In this document: positions 26,568 to 35,076 of the stretch, one piece after another
Numbering within the stretch: the stretch's first letter is position 1
Layout of the letters: the number at the start of each line of letters is the position of its first letter
The notes under the pieces: model-generated
Told to the model about the DNA's origin: nothing
What the model saw: the letters and a program-made list of their open reading frames with translations, nothing else
Database searches by the model: none
Program-made: the position numbers and the translations under genes
Source of the DNA: Methanobacterium_B sp963825335
Lineage (GTDB): Archaea; Methanobacteriota; Methanobacteria; Methanobacteriales; Methanobacteriaceae
Assembly: GCA_963825335.1 (NCBI GenBank)
Contig: CAWGSP010000001.1
Span: 1,054,001 to 1,118,000, forward strand
Direction: 5' to 3'
Length of the DNA: 64,000 nucleotides

Positions 26568-29492
26568 TTAGACCTCTTCCATTGCTAGTAGGATCAGTTC
26601 TATTTTTATGTCTTCTCTGTAGATTCTTCTGGCATTTAATACCAATTTTTTATGTCCTACATCCGGGAAGGTGTGTTCAAATTCATAATCTTTCATTTCA
26701 TTGTTTTTTGGAAGTATTTCTTCAAGAAGATTTTTGAGAGAATCAATATTCCATGACTCTTGCCCTATTTTATAGATTTTCTTTCCTTCCGTCTCTGTTT
26801 TTGTTAATTTAAACATTTTGAAGAAAGATATATTCGCAGATACAACATTTAACCGAGGATCAAGTACTAATAATGGTTCTCGTACTGTGTTGATTATATC
26901 GTTTGAGTAGTTTAATGCAGCTTCAATCTTTTCTTGTGTGCTTTTTAAGTTATTAATATTTGTGAATGTGATTGTAGCACCGTTTATAATATTTTTTGAG
27001 GTTTTATAAGGTGTAATTCTTACATTATACCATTCACCTTGAGTTGTTGTAACTTCTTTTTCTATAGGATTAAGTTTTTCTACGACTTTAGTAATATCAA
27101 CAACAATATCTGGATAATTGATATTTAAATTGAAATCGGATAGTGGACGTCCTATATCAGATTCTATTAATTTTATTAATTTGGTTGATTCTTCTGTAAA
27201 ACGTCTGATGTTTAATTCATTGTCTACAAATACTATGGCAATTCCTGTACTGTTAAAAAGGTTTGTCATATCATCATTAATATTTGATAATTCATCTATC
27301 TTATTTTGTAGTTCACCATTAACTGTGCTGAGTTCCTCGTTTATGGATTGTAATTCTTCTTTAGAAGTTTCTAATTCTTCATTTGTACTTTGGGATTCTT
27401 CATTCAATGACTGAAGCTCTTCATTGGCTGATTTAAGTTCTTCATTAGATGTTGTCATTTCTTCGATAGTTGTATTTAATCTTTCCTTAGTTATCGTTAA
27501 TTCATTTTCTAGTGCTTTAATATGATCACTGCATTTTGAAAGTGGATCTAATTTGATATTACTCTTAGAATCATCTATTTTAGTGAATACCCTTTCAAAA
27601 GAAACAAGTAATAATCCTTTCACGGTTTCTGGTCTTTTTAAAGGATTTACTATTAAGTTAATTTGATGAGTGTTTTCTTTCTTGTCGTTTATTTTTATAT
27701 GTTCGAAGACTACTCTCTGATTTTTAGTTGTTGCGCTTTGTATTGCAGTACTTAAACTCAATTTTATATTCTTTATTGCCATCTCAAGTATATTCATATG
27801 GGCTTTTCCGGGTGATGGTTCTAAATATTCGGCCACACGACCGTGAATATATAAGATATCTCCTACACTGTTTATTAGTACCGATGGGGGGGCATATATG
27901 TTGATTAAGTTTTCTTCAGCTACATTTGTGACATTTAATTCTTGTCCTGTTTTTGAATCTTTTACTGTAAATATTGAATCCCAATATTTTTGAGACTTAT
28001 GAGATGAAATTGTATTTATATTATGGTTTCTAAAATGTATCCTATTTGATTTAATACATTTAAATATCTTCCATTTATTGTTTAGAACTGTGAATGAATC
28101 TAAGAAGTCCCCTATATTTTCTGAAGGTCCTAAAAATAGGATACCATCTTGCTTGAGTGCATAGTTAAAGTTTGAAAGTACTTTTTCTTGTGCGTCTGTT
28201 TCGAGATATATTAATAGGTTTCTGCAAGTGATCAAATCTAATCTTGTAAATGGGGGATCTGTAATTACATTATGAGTTGAGAATATTACCATTTCTCGCA
28301 GTTCATTTTTGATAGTATAAATATTGTCTTTTTTATAAAAATATTTTTTAAGTCTTTCTGGGCTTACATCTTCAGATATATTGGTATATTTTCCTGTTCG
28401 GGCTGTTTGTATTGAATCTAAATCTAGATCTGTTCCGAATAGTTGTACTTCAAAGTTCAGTTGAGTTTCTTTAAAAATTTCTTTAATTATAATAGCGATA
28501 GAATATACTTCTTCTCCGCTAGAGCATCCTGGTACCCAGATTCTTATAATGTCATCATTACTTTTTTCTTCTATCAGTTTTTTTAGTGAGTATTGTTTTA
28601 GGGATTCGTAGGCTTCAGGGTCTCTAAAGAAGTTTGTTACATTTATTAGAAATTCTTTGTATAGGGGGTCGATTTCATTTGGGTTTTCTTGGAGATATCT
28701 TAAGTATTGTGATATATCTTCAATTTGATGTATGTTCATACGTCTTCCAATACGCCGATTAATAGTGCTTTTTTTATATTGTGAAAAATCTTGTCCAGTT
28801 CTATTACGGATTAATATGAATATTTTTCTGAGTGATTGGATTGTCTTGTCTTCGGGTGTTAATATTTTCTTTAATATATTATGGGAAGATTTTTGGTAGG
28901 ATAATAGTTTTTTTGGCATTTCTTCTGGAGATAATATCATGTCCACAAGTCCGGTGTTAATTGCGCTGTTTGGCATGCCATCTGATCCTGCTGTTGATGG
29001 ATCTTGTGCGATGCATATTCCTCCATGGGCTTTTATGGCTTTTAATCCAATGGAACCATCGGTTCCAAAACCAGATAGTATAATTCCAACACTTTTGTCT
29101 TTTTGATCTTGTGCTAAACTATTAAAGAAATAGTTTATAGGTAGTCTAAGGCCATGTGGTTCAGTAGGATCCATCAATTGAAGTTTTCCATCTAGAATAC
29201 CCATATCCTTGTTTGGGGGAATAATATAAACATTTTCAGGCAGAACTTGAACTCCATCTAGAGCTTCCATTACTTTCATAGATGTATAACCAGACAGAAT
29301 ATTAACTAAACTACTCTTGTGGGTAGGATCCATATGTTGGACAATTATAAAAGCCATTCCATTATTTTCGGGAATATTTTCAAGTAAATTTTCAATAGCA
29401 TTTAATCCGCCTGCTGAGGCTCCAATACCTACAATTAAAAACTTTGAAGAATCTTTACTAACATTCCCAATCTTTTTTATTTTATCTGCCAA
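26568..29492 (-). CDS. CheB-CheR-PAS hybrid signalling protein
   Basis: The 974-residue protein has a CheB methylesterase domain (~15-200) with the triad-like residues S26 (GIGASAGG), H53 (VQHMDPTHKS) and D145 (GFGTDGS). A CheR methyltransferase domain follows (~215-490: WVPGCSSGEEVYSIAI for SAM; LITCRNLLIYL). Then come a long E/L/S-rich coiled coil (~655-740) and two PAS-like domains (~745-865, ~870-970). It ends without a kinase. Such hybrids occur in signalling systems unrelated to flagellar chemotaxis. The start is a TTG 9 bases after GGAGGGG. It diverges from a PAS histidine kinase gene, which is its likely partner. Its place on a mobile element in a methanogen of this order is unusual. 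Confidence 0.88.
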   Translation of the reverse strand: MADKIKKIGNVSKDSSKFLIVGIGASAGGLNAIENLLENIPENNGMAFIIVQHMDPTHKSSLVNILSGYTSMKVMEALDGVQVLPENVYIIPPNKDMGILDGKLQLMDPTEPHGLRLPINYFFNSLAQDQKDKSVGIILSGFGTDGSIGLKAIKAHGGICIAQDPSTAGSDGMPNSAINTGLVDMILSPEEMPKKLLSYQKSSHNILKKILTPEDKTIQSLRKIFILIRNRTGQDFSQYKKSTINRRIGRRMNIHQIEDISQYLRYLQENPNEIDPLYKEFLINVTNFFRDPEAYESLKQYSLKKLIEEKSNDDIIRIWVPGCSSGEEVYSIAIIIKEIFKETQLNFEVQLFGTDLDLDSIQTARTGKYTNISEDVSPERLKKYFYKKDNIYTIKNELREMVIFSTHNVITDPPFTRLDLITCRNLLIYLETDAQEKVLSNFNYALKQDGILFLGPSENIGDFLDSFTVLNNKWKIFKCIKSNRIHFRNHNINTISSHKSQKYWDSIFTVKDSKTGQELNVTNVAEENLINIYAPPSVLINSVGDILYIHGRVAEYLEPSPGKAHMNILEMAIKNIKLSLSTAIQSATTKNQRVVFEHIKINDKKENTHQINLIVNPLKRPETVKGLLLVSFERVFTKIDDSKSNIKLDPLSKCSDHIKALENELTITKERLNTTIEEMTTSNEELKSANEELQSLNEESQSTNEELETSKEELQSINEELSTVNGELQNKIDELSNINDDMTNLFNSTGIAIVFVDNELNIRRFTEESTKLIKLIESDIGRPLSDFNLNINYPDIVVDITKVVEKLNPIEKEVTTTQGEWYNVRITPYKTSKNIINGATITFTNINNLKSTQEKIEAALNYSNDIINTVREPLLVLDPRLNVVSANISFFKMFKLTKTETEGKKIYKIGQESWNIDSLKNLLEEILPKNNEMKDYEFEHTFPDVGHKKLVLNARRIYREDIKIELILLAMEEV

Positions 29493-29678
29493 TTATAAAT
29501 CCCCTCCCATATATAAGACTTAACTTAAAAATTATTTTATAGTTATTTGGTAAAATAATTATTCTTACCAACTATTTTATATTATATAGGAACTAGAATT
29601 AATATATAAATTATTTTTTTCTTCAATGATTTTTGGAGGGGATTTCTTACGGATACTGAGAATAATAAAAATAAGAAG

Positions 29679-31337
29679 TTGCGTGTTAAAGCGGAAAAAA
29701 TACTTCAGAATCAGAATAATCCTATAATGTCACAATCTAAAGAAGTTATTAAGCTTATTCATAATTTACGTGTACATCAGATTGAATTAGAAATTCAAAA
29801 TGAAGAACTTCAGGAAGCTCAAATAAATTTAGAAGAATCCCGACGCAAATATTTTGATCTTTACAATTTTGTTTCAGATGGATTTTTTACATTAAATAAA
29901 GAAGGCATTATTTTAGAGACTAACCTTGCAGCTGCAACACTATTAGGTACAGAACGACAAAAACTCATCAATAGTTCATTCATCAAATATATTGATCCAG
30001 CTGATCGAAACAAATTTCATCATCATTGTATGGAAGTAATACAAACATCAATTAAACAATCATTAGAACTTAAACTCCTAAAAAAAGATAATAACTCAGT
30101 TTACGTTCATATGGACACTTTGAATATTTTAGAGGATAATAATAATTTCAAAGAATTTCGTATAAGTGTAACAGATATTACCGAAATTAAGGAAGCTGCA
30201 AAAGAAATTGAATCAGCAAATAAATATAATCGTAGTTTAATAGAAGCCAGTTTAGATCCATTAGTCACTATTGGGCCAGATGGTAAAATAACCGATGTGA
30301 ATCAGTCAACCGAAAAGGTTACAGGGTTTAGTAGAAATGAACTTATAGGTACTGATTTTTCTAATTACTTTACTGATCCTAAACAAGCCAGAAAGGGTTA
30401 TCTACAAGTGTTTAAAGTAGGTTTTGTATTTGGATATCCATTAGAAATTAAAAATAGAAATGGACATGTAACTCCCGTATTATATAATGCTTCTGTTTAT
30501 AGAGATGAGTTTGGTGAAGTTTTAGGTGTTTTTGCAGCTGCACGTGACATAACTGAAATAACAAAAGCAGATAACATATTAAAAGATTATCAAGATACTC
30601 TTGAAGATGAAGTTAAAATGAGGACCGATGAACTTGCAAAATCAAATGCAGATCTGACTCATTTTGCATATATTGCATCTCATGATCTACGTGAACCTTT
30701 AAGGATGATTACAAGTTTTTTACAATTATTAGAACGTCGATATGCCGATAAGTTAGATCATGATGCCAACGAATTCATCGATTTTGCTGTTGAAGGGGCA
30801 AAACGCCTTGACAATATGATAAATGATCTATTAGAGTATTCTAAAATAACTAACAAAGAAAAAGAGTTTGTTCTTCTAAAACTCGAAAATGTATTAGAAG
30901 AGGTATTAATGAATTTAGTAGTTCAAATAGAAGAAAGTAAAGCTGTAATTACCTATGATCCATTGCCTACTGTAAATGGAGATGAAAAATTACTGGTTAT
31001 GCTTTTCCAGAACATTATAGCAAATGCCATTAAATATCGCCGCAATGAAATACCTAAAATTCACATATCTTCCAAAAAAGAAGATGAAAAATACATTATC
31101 TCAATTAAGGATAATGGTATAGGAATCGATCCAAAACATTTAACACGTATTTTCACAATATTTCAACGTTTACACCGTAATGATGAATATGAAGGAACAG
31201 GAATTGGCCTTGCCATTGTTGAAAATATTGTACATCAACATGGAGGACAGATCTGGGTAGAATCCGAAATAGGAAAAGGATCAACATTCTATTTCACAAT
31301 ACAAAAAAAAGATGATGAATGTAATGATTATTTTTAA
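29679..31337 (+). CDS. PAS-domain sensor histidine kinase
   Basis: The protein has an N-terminal helical linker, two PAS domains (~50-170 and ~185-305), a HisKA dimerisation domain with phospho-acceptor His335 in IASHDLREPL, and a HATPase domain (N box NIIANAIKYR; DNGIGIDPKHL; GTGIGLAIVENIVHQHGGQI). There is no membrane segment, so it senses an internal signal. The first standard start is a TTG at 29679, but a strong GGAGGGG site at 29635-29641 points to an in-frame ACG at 29649, giving MTDTENNKNKK before the TTG codon. No response regulator is encoded nearby; the TFE-like gene 23 bp downstream is the only co-directional partner. Confidence 0.9.
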   Translation: MRVKAEKILQNQNNPIMSQSKEVIKLIHNLRVHQIELEIQNEELQEAQINLEESRRKYFDLYNFVSDGFFTLNKEGIILETNLAAATLLGTERQKLINSSFIKYIDPADRNKFHHHCMEVIQTSIKQSLELKLLKKDNNSVYVHMDTLNILEDNNNFKEFRISVTDITEIKEAAKEIESANKYNRSLIEASLDPLVTIGPDGKITDVNQSTEKVTGFSRNELIGTDFSNYFTDPKQARKGYLQVFKVGFVFGYPLEIKNRNGHVTPVLYNASVYRDEFGEVLGVFAAARDITEITKADNILKDYQDTLEDEVKMRTDELAKSNADLTHFAYIASHDLREPLRMITSFLQLLERRYADKLDHDANEFIDFAVEGAKRLDNMINDLLEYSKITNKEKEFVLLKLENVLEEVLMNLVVQIEESKAVITYDPLPTVNGDEKLLVMLFQNIIANAIKYRRNEIPKIHISSKKEDEKYIISIKDNGIGIDPKHLTRIFTIFQRLHRNDEYEGTGIGLAIVENIVHQHGGQIWVESEIGKGSTFYFTIQKKDDECNDYF

Positions 31338-31360
31338 TATTCTATATGATTGGAGGAATT

Positions 31361-31864
31361 ATGCTAAATGATCCAATAGTTAAAGAATTATTAATGGAAA
31401 TTACAGATAATAATGAAAACAGTTTTCCAATTATTGAATGCATAATGGATGGTACGACAATTGACCTAGAAATTTCTGAACAAACAGAGATTAAGCTAAC
31501 TAATGTAAGAAAAATTTTATATAAACTATATGATGCAGGGATAGCTACTTGTAAAAAAGCTAAAGATCCAAAGACAAACTGGGACATGTATGTATGGAAA
31601 TTAGAAGAAGTAAGTATAATCGAAGCGGTATCAAAGAAATATGAAAGTTTATCAGCTGATATTGAAAAATCTATACAATATGAAGAAGATAATATGTTCT
31701 TCGCTTGTAAAACAAATGGACATCGCTATAAATTCGAAAATGCATCTGAAATTAACTTTATATGTCCAGAATGCGGAGAAACATTAGAATTTGTAGACAA
31801 TACATCAGTAATAGCAGAACTAATGAAAGAAAATGATAAATGCAAAGTAAAGGGTAAATTATAA
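31361..31864 (+). CDS. TFE-like (TFIIE-alpha-like) transcription factor
   Basis: The ATG at 31361 follows GGAGG; an ATG 15 bases upstream overlaps that site. The 167-residue protein has an N-terminal winged helix (~1-90: PIIECIMDGTTIDLEISEQT, then TNVRKILYKLYDAGIATCKK), a helical linker, and a C-terminal half-ribbon ending FICPECGETLEF. The first zinc pair of normal TFE (CPxC) is degenerate here (CKTNGH). TFE stimulates promoter opening with TBP and TFB. An element-borne paralogue behind a histidine kinase could redirect host transcription. TFE assignment is from pattern only. Confidence 0.78.
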   Translation: MLNDPIVKELLMEITDNNENSFPIIECIMDGTTIDLEISEQTEIKLTNVRKILYKLYDAGIATCKKAKDPKTNWDMYVWKLEEVSIIEAVSKKYESLSADIEKSIQYEEDNMFFACKTNGHRYKFENASEINFICPECGETLEFVDNTSVIAELMKENDKCKVKGKL

Positions 31865-31876
31865 TATTAGAATCTT

Positions 31877-32083
31877 TTAATTACTTCTCATGGATGCTAA
31901 TCTACTTGTGATTATAGTTTTTGCTCTTAATAAATCATGGTCTTGGGTTTTATTGTTAGATTGTTCTATTCTTGTTTGAATCTGGTTCAATAGTTCTTCT
32001 AATTCTCCGGATTTACATTTACTTGCTTGATCTAAGATTTCTTCTGATGTCAATTTGTTTTCCATAGATTTTCTAAATTTCAT
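31877..32083 (-). CDS. Small hypothetical element protein
   Basis: The 68-residue protein (MKFRKSMENKLTSEEILDQA...) is helical and charged, with a leucine-rich middle (GELEELLNQIQTRIEQ) that may form a coiled coil. A weak ribosome binding site (AGGAA) precedes the ATG. No family is recognised. It is convergent with the TFE-like gene, and a strong hairpin lies just upstream of it. Confidence 0.6.
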   Translation of the reverse strand: MKFRKSMENKLTSEEILDQASKCKSGELEELLNQIQTRIEQSNNKTQDHDLLRAKTIITSRLASMRSN

Positions 32084-32109
32084 TTTTATTCCTAGTTAAA
32101 CAGGAGGTG

Positions 32110-32138
32110 GTCGGAGCATAGTTGTACCATGCTTCGAC
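32110..32138. repeat. 10-bp stem hairpin upstream of the 68-residue gene
   Basis: GTCGGAGCAT (32110-32119) pairs with ATGCTTCGAC (32129-32138) across a 9-base loop, with one G-U pair. It is much more GC-rich than its surroundings. It lies 27 bp upstream of the minus-strand start at 32083 and could be an operator or RNA hairpin. Confidence 0.65.
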
Positions 32139-32641
32139 AGTTAAATGTATTAAACTATGGAGTTGAGGTTATCTAAACCCAAATTCCATATTACTATTCT
32201 GTTATATAGAATATTTAAATTTAATCAATTATTAAGAGAAGAAGGACAATCTTATATCATTAATTAAAAATAATCGTAAATAAAGTCATAATAATATCTC
32301 CTAAATCAACAGCACATATCATTAAATCAATTCATATCTAACCAAATGTATGAATTAATGCAGGTAGCTTTGAGTAAATGAATTCATTTATATGTAACTG
32401 CAATTATGAGATCTATGATCTCATAGGAACTTGGCCAAAAACCATCAGTTCAACTTTTTTTATAATTCTGGATTACATAATGAAGTTGTATTTAGATCTG
32501 TAAGTTCATAGAAGTGTAAACCTTAGAATAAACGTTATCATCTATCCTGTATCTGCATCGTTTGGTATAGGTATAAGCACTCATTTTTGATACTTTAGAA
32601 GGTTTTTATATTAAATTAAAGTTCTAAGCCTCATTTGATGG
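32139..32641. other. Noncoding region with a perfect palindrome
   Basis: No reading frame of merit. It contains the 21-bp palindrome at 32405-32425 and a diverged ATGAATTAATGCAGGTAGCT segment (~32350-32370) related to the ends of the two long repeats. Confidence 0.45.
32405..32425. repeat. 21-bp perfect palindrome
   Basis: Arms TATGAGATC and GATCTCATA flank a TAT centre. The size and symmetry suit a dimeric repressor binding site. Confidence 0.65.
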
Positions 32642-32760
32642 CTCAATCTATAGCACACAACCCATCAAGGCTTGTAGTTATGTGCTCATCAATTTACATA
32701 ACGTAACGATTAATTTAATCATTTATAAATGTATAACATATGAATGCATGTAGCTATCTA
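32642..32760. repeat. Long direct repeat copy 1
   Basis: About 119 bp that match 34024-34144, with long identical blocks such as CTCAATCTATAGCACACAAC, GTAACGATTAATTTAA and CATTTATAAATGT. The block CATTTATAAATG is palindromic and TATA-box-like. It lies 46 bp beyond the stop of the small zinc-ribbon gene. Confidence 0.8.
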
Positions 32761-32805
32761 TGTGTATTCTTTTGAATGATTCTTGGATATATCTATGCTA
32801 ACTCA

Positions 32806-32943
32806 CTATCCTTGTTTTTTGGTGTTTCCAAATGTGAATTTACAGTTGGGACATTTGCAATATATATCGTCGAGTCCCATTGTTTGCCAGCAAACCATTA
32901 GACCTTCGTAATCACAATTTGGGCAATTTTTACTTTCGTTCAA
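32806..32943 (-). CDS. 45-residue zinc-ribbon protein
   Basis: From a TTG at 32943 the frame reads (M)NESKNCPNCDYEGLMVCWQ, then TMGLDDIYCKCPNCKFTFGN. Two CPNC pairs form one zinc ribbon. It matches the 40-residue protein at 38927 in spacing (CPxCxYxGxM, MG, CPxCxxxFT). A GGAGA ribosome binding site overlaps the stop of the upstream gene, so the two are coupled. Function unknown; nucleic acid binding or a partner of the upstream protein is likely. Confidence 0.68.
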   Translation of the reverse strand: MNESKNCPNCDYEGLMVCWQTMGLDDIYCKCPNCKFTFGNTKKQG

Positions 32944-32948
32944 TTTTG

Positions 32949-33302
32949 TTAGTCTCCGTTTTTATTCTTAAATATTTGAATTTCGTTTTCATAGAATTTT
33001 ATAAATTTGTAGCTAAGATGATTGACTATCTGTTCCATATCTAAATCTAAGGGTTTATGAATAAGATCTGGAATCGATAATATAATTTCTATTAATAATA
33101 GTTCTTTTGAATGATCACATTGTGAATTAATATTAATTGGACATTCCTTATTGACATCTAACTTAAAATTATCCAATCTATATTTAATAAAATCATAAAA
33201 GGCTTTTTTAATTTCTTTATCTTCAAATTTAAGTAATATATTAGTTATAAGAGGTGTTTTATTTAATAATTCACAAGAAATATTTCTTATCAAATACATC
33301 AT
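32949..33302 (-). CDS. Hypothetical protein, paralogue of the gene at 33491
   Basis: The start at 33302 (MMYLIRNISCELLNKTPLIT) follows AGGGG and aligns with the paralogue's MIRNICYELL; the frame is open to 33389. The ~117-residue protein shares with its neighbour the blocks ILLKFED, RLDNFKL, EIILSI and SYKFIKFYE. No known family is recognised; it is helical and soluble. Its stop overlaps the ribosome binding site of the zinc-ribbon gene. Confidence 0.65.
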   Translation of the reverse strand: MMYLIRNISCELLNKTPLITNILLKFEDKEIKKAFYDFIKYRLDNFKLDVNKECPININSQCDHSKELLLIEIILSIPDLIHKPLDLDMEQIVNHLSYKFIKFYENEIQIFKNKNGD

Positions 33303-33490
33303 TCCCCTATTATAATTTTTTTTCATTACTAATAAATATATATTAATTGGAGGTATATTGGCGATCTGATACTTAATATAAGGAATCACAGGATGTTTAA
33401 AAACAAATCAAAATATGTGAAGATTATCACAAAAAAATAGTAGATATTTATATTAAATATTGAAAGCAAATGGTTAAGTTTTTTTCAAAT

Positions 33491-33841
33491 TTACCTTCTC
33501 TTGATAATTAGTTTAGGTTTATATGTATGGATATTTCTTTCATAGAATTTTATAAATCTATATGAATGATCATTAATTATTTGTTCCAATTCAAAATTTT
33601 TAGGCTTTAGAATATCTGTAATTGATAAGATTATTTCTAAGAACAATTTTTTTTCAGATTCGTCATAAGTTGAATTGACAGCAACAGAGTATTCAGTGTC
33701 TATAATTAACTTAAAATTATCCAATCGATCTTTTAAATAGGCATATTGTTCTGCATTGATCCCAGTATCCTCAAATCTAAGCAATATGTCTGACGTAGAG
33801 TCTTTATTATCTAATAATTCATAACAGATATTTCTAATCAT
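33491..33841 (-). CDS. Hypothetical protein, paralogue of the gene at 32949
   Basis: The 116-residue protein (MIRNICYELLDNKDSTSDIL...) has the blocks ILLRFED, RLDNFKL, LFLEIILSITDIL and SYRFIKFYE in common with the downstream neighbour, so the pair arose by duplication. A GAGGG ribosome binding site lies 7 bases before the ATG. It ends with a basic tail (KPKLIIKRR). Function unknown. The pair and the zinc ribbon are bracketed by the long direct repeat. Confidence 0.65.
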   Translation of the reverse strand: MIRNICYELLDNKDSTSDILLRFEDTGINAEQYAYLKDRLDNFKLIIDTEYSVAVNSTYDESEKKLFLEIILSITDILKPKNFELEQIINDHSYRFIKFYERNIHTYKPKLIIKRR

Positions 33842-34202
33842 TATAATTCCCTCATAACCCTAATATAATTTTCACACTAATAAAGTACTACGAAAAAAGA
33901 ATATTAATAACAATTATTATAAAGTTAATTTAAAAAGAATTATCCTATTGTTTACTTGTATTATAAATTATTTAAGGAGTATGCTTAATTTAAGGTTCAT
34001 TAGGAAGTTTACAGTTATAATCGACTCAATCTATAGCACACAACCCATAAACGCCAATAATTATTCACCTATCAATTTACTTGACGTAACGATTAATTTA
34101 ACCATTTATAAATGTGTAAACATATGAATGCATGGGGCTATCTATCGATTTGTGCATCGTTTGAGTTGGTTCGATATAAACTTTACTTACTTATCATTTG
34201 CT
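33842..34202. promoter_or_regulatory. Intergenic region with long repeat copy 2
   Basis: The 361-bp stretch follows the TIR gene and precedes the paralogue pair on the minus strand. It contains the repeat at 34024-34144, whose TATA-like block could drive the pair. No gene is seen; an 88-codon plus-strand frame overlapping the TIR gene is antisense. Confidence 0.5.
34024..34144. repeat. Long direct repeat copy 2
   Basis: Matches 32642-32760 over its whole length with scattered changes, strongest at both ends. It lies 58 bp beyond the TIR gene stop, a position like that of copy 1 relative to its own upstream gene. Confidence 0.8.
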
Positions 34203-35063
34203 TTAATGTTTTCTGATAAAGTTTATAGCTTCTATAAGACTGATAAAAGTATCTCCGATATGATTAGTTTCATAAGGTACATATTCCCAATCTCCAAGTA
34301 TTCCATTTTCCATTTTAGCATTGTTTTCAACAAGGGGGATAATATTATATCCTTTTCCAATAGATACAGCAAGTTCATCTCTTATCCATGTTGATTCACC
34401 TTCATCAGTAATTAAATAAATAGTAAAATCAATATTTTCTAAACGAGATAATACTTTTTCACTAACTTTTCGGGGCTCATATCCTAATCCTGTAATAACA
34501 TCTACATTTAAAAGCTCTAGAAATCTTGTCAACTCAAGTACAAGAGCTTTTGATTTAGGATTGAACCTATAAGATATGAAACATCGCAGATTTTCATTAT
34601 TATCCAAATGTTTTTGTTCTTTCTTTTTAGTTATGTTATTTGGGTAATTCGAGGGGATTATTTCATTTTTATCTTCTTCTGATTCTTTTTCTATAAATTT
34701 TTCCAAATTAAGCTTTTTTTCCAATAATGATATAATATTAGCAGCTTCTTCAGCAGTTTGCATCCATAAAACTACCGTGAGACTATTAATAGATCCTTTT
34801 ATAGACAAACTATGCCAAAGATGATCTTTATCATGGAATCCCCAAACAACCGAATCTGGATCTTTTCCTAATTCACAGATTCCCCCAATTTCATTAATTT
34901 TCAATTTTTTACTTTCATTTCCCTCTTCAGTATAATAGTGAGCATTAATATCTATGTTTACAGGGTCTACGTCAAAATATTTTGAGACATCGCGGATCAC
35001 AGTTGATAGTTCTCCTAATTCAAATTTTCTCCAGATATACATGCGATTGATTTCATATGTCAT
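34203..35063 (-). CDS. TIR-domain protein beside a type IIG R-M enzyme
   Basis: The 286-residue protein has a unique N-terminal domain (1-125) and a C-terminal TIR-like domain (~152-286) beginning LRCFISYRFNPKSKALVLEL. The expected catalytic Glu is E230 in STWIRDELAVSIGKGYNIIP, the S-x-W-x-x-x-E pattern of NAD-cleaving bacterial TIRs. The N-terminal half (MTYEINRMYIWRKFELGELS) could be a sensor. It starts 13 bp after the R-M gene with a strong GGAGG site, so the two are one operon. I infer an antiviral NADase effector; enzymatic activity is not shown by sequence alone. Confidence 0.78.
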   Translation of the reverse strand: MTYEINRMYIWRKFELGELSTVIRDVSKYFDVDPVNIDINAHYYTEEGNESKKLKINEIGGICELGKDPDSVVWGFHDKDHLWHSLSIKGSINSLTVVLWMQTAEEAANIISLLEKKLNLEKFIEKESEEDKNEIIPSNYPNNITKKKEQKHLDNNENLRCFISYRFNPKSKALVLELTRFLELLNVDVITGLGYEPRKVSEKVLSRLENIDFTIYLITDEGESTWIRDELAVSIGKGYNIIPLVENNAKMENGILGDWEYVPYETNHIGDTFISLIEAINFIRKH

Positions 35064-35076
35064 CCCAATGCCTCCT

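Noticed and set aside
32084..34144. CRISPR array
   Set aside because: The repeats are only two long copies 1.4 kb apart with genes between them; no short regular repeat-spacer pattern and no cas gene.
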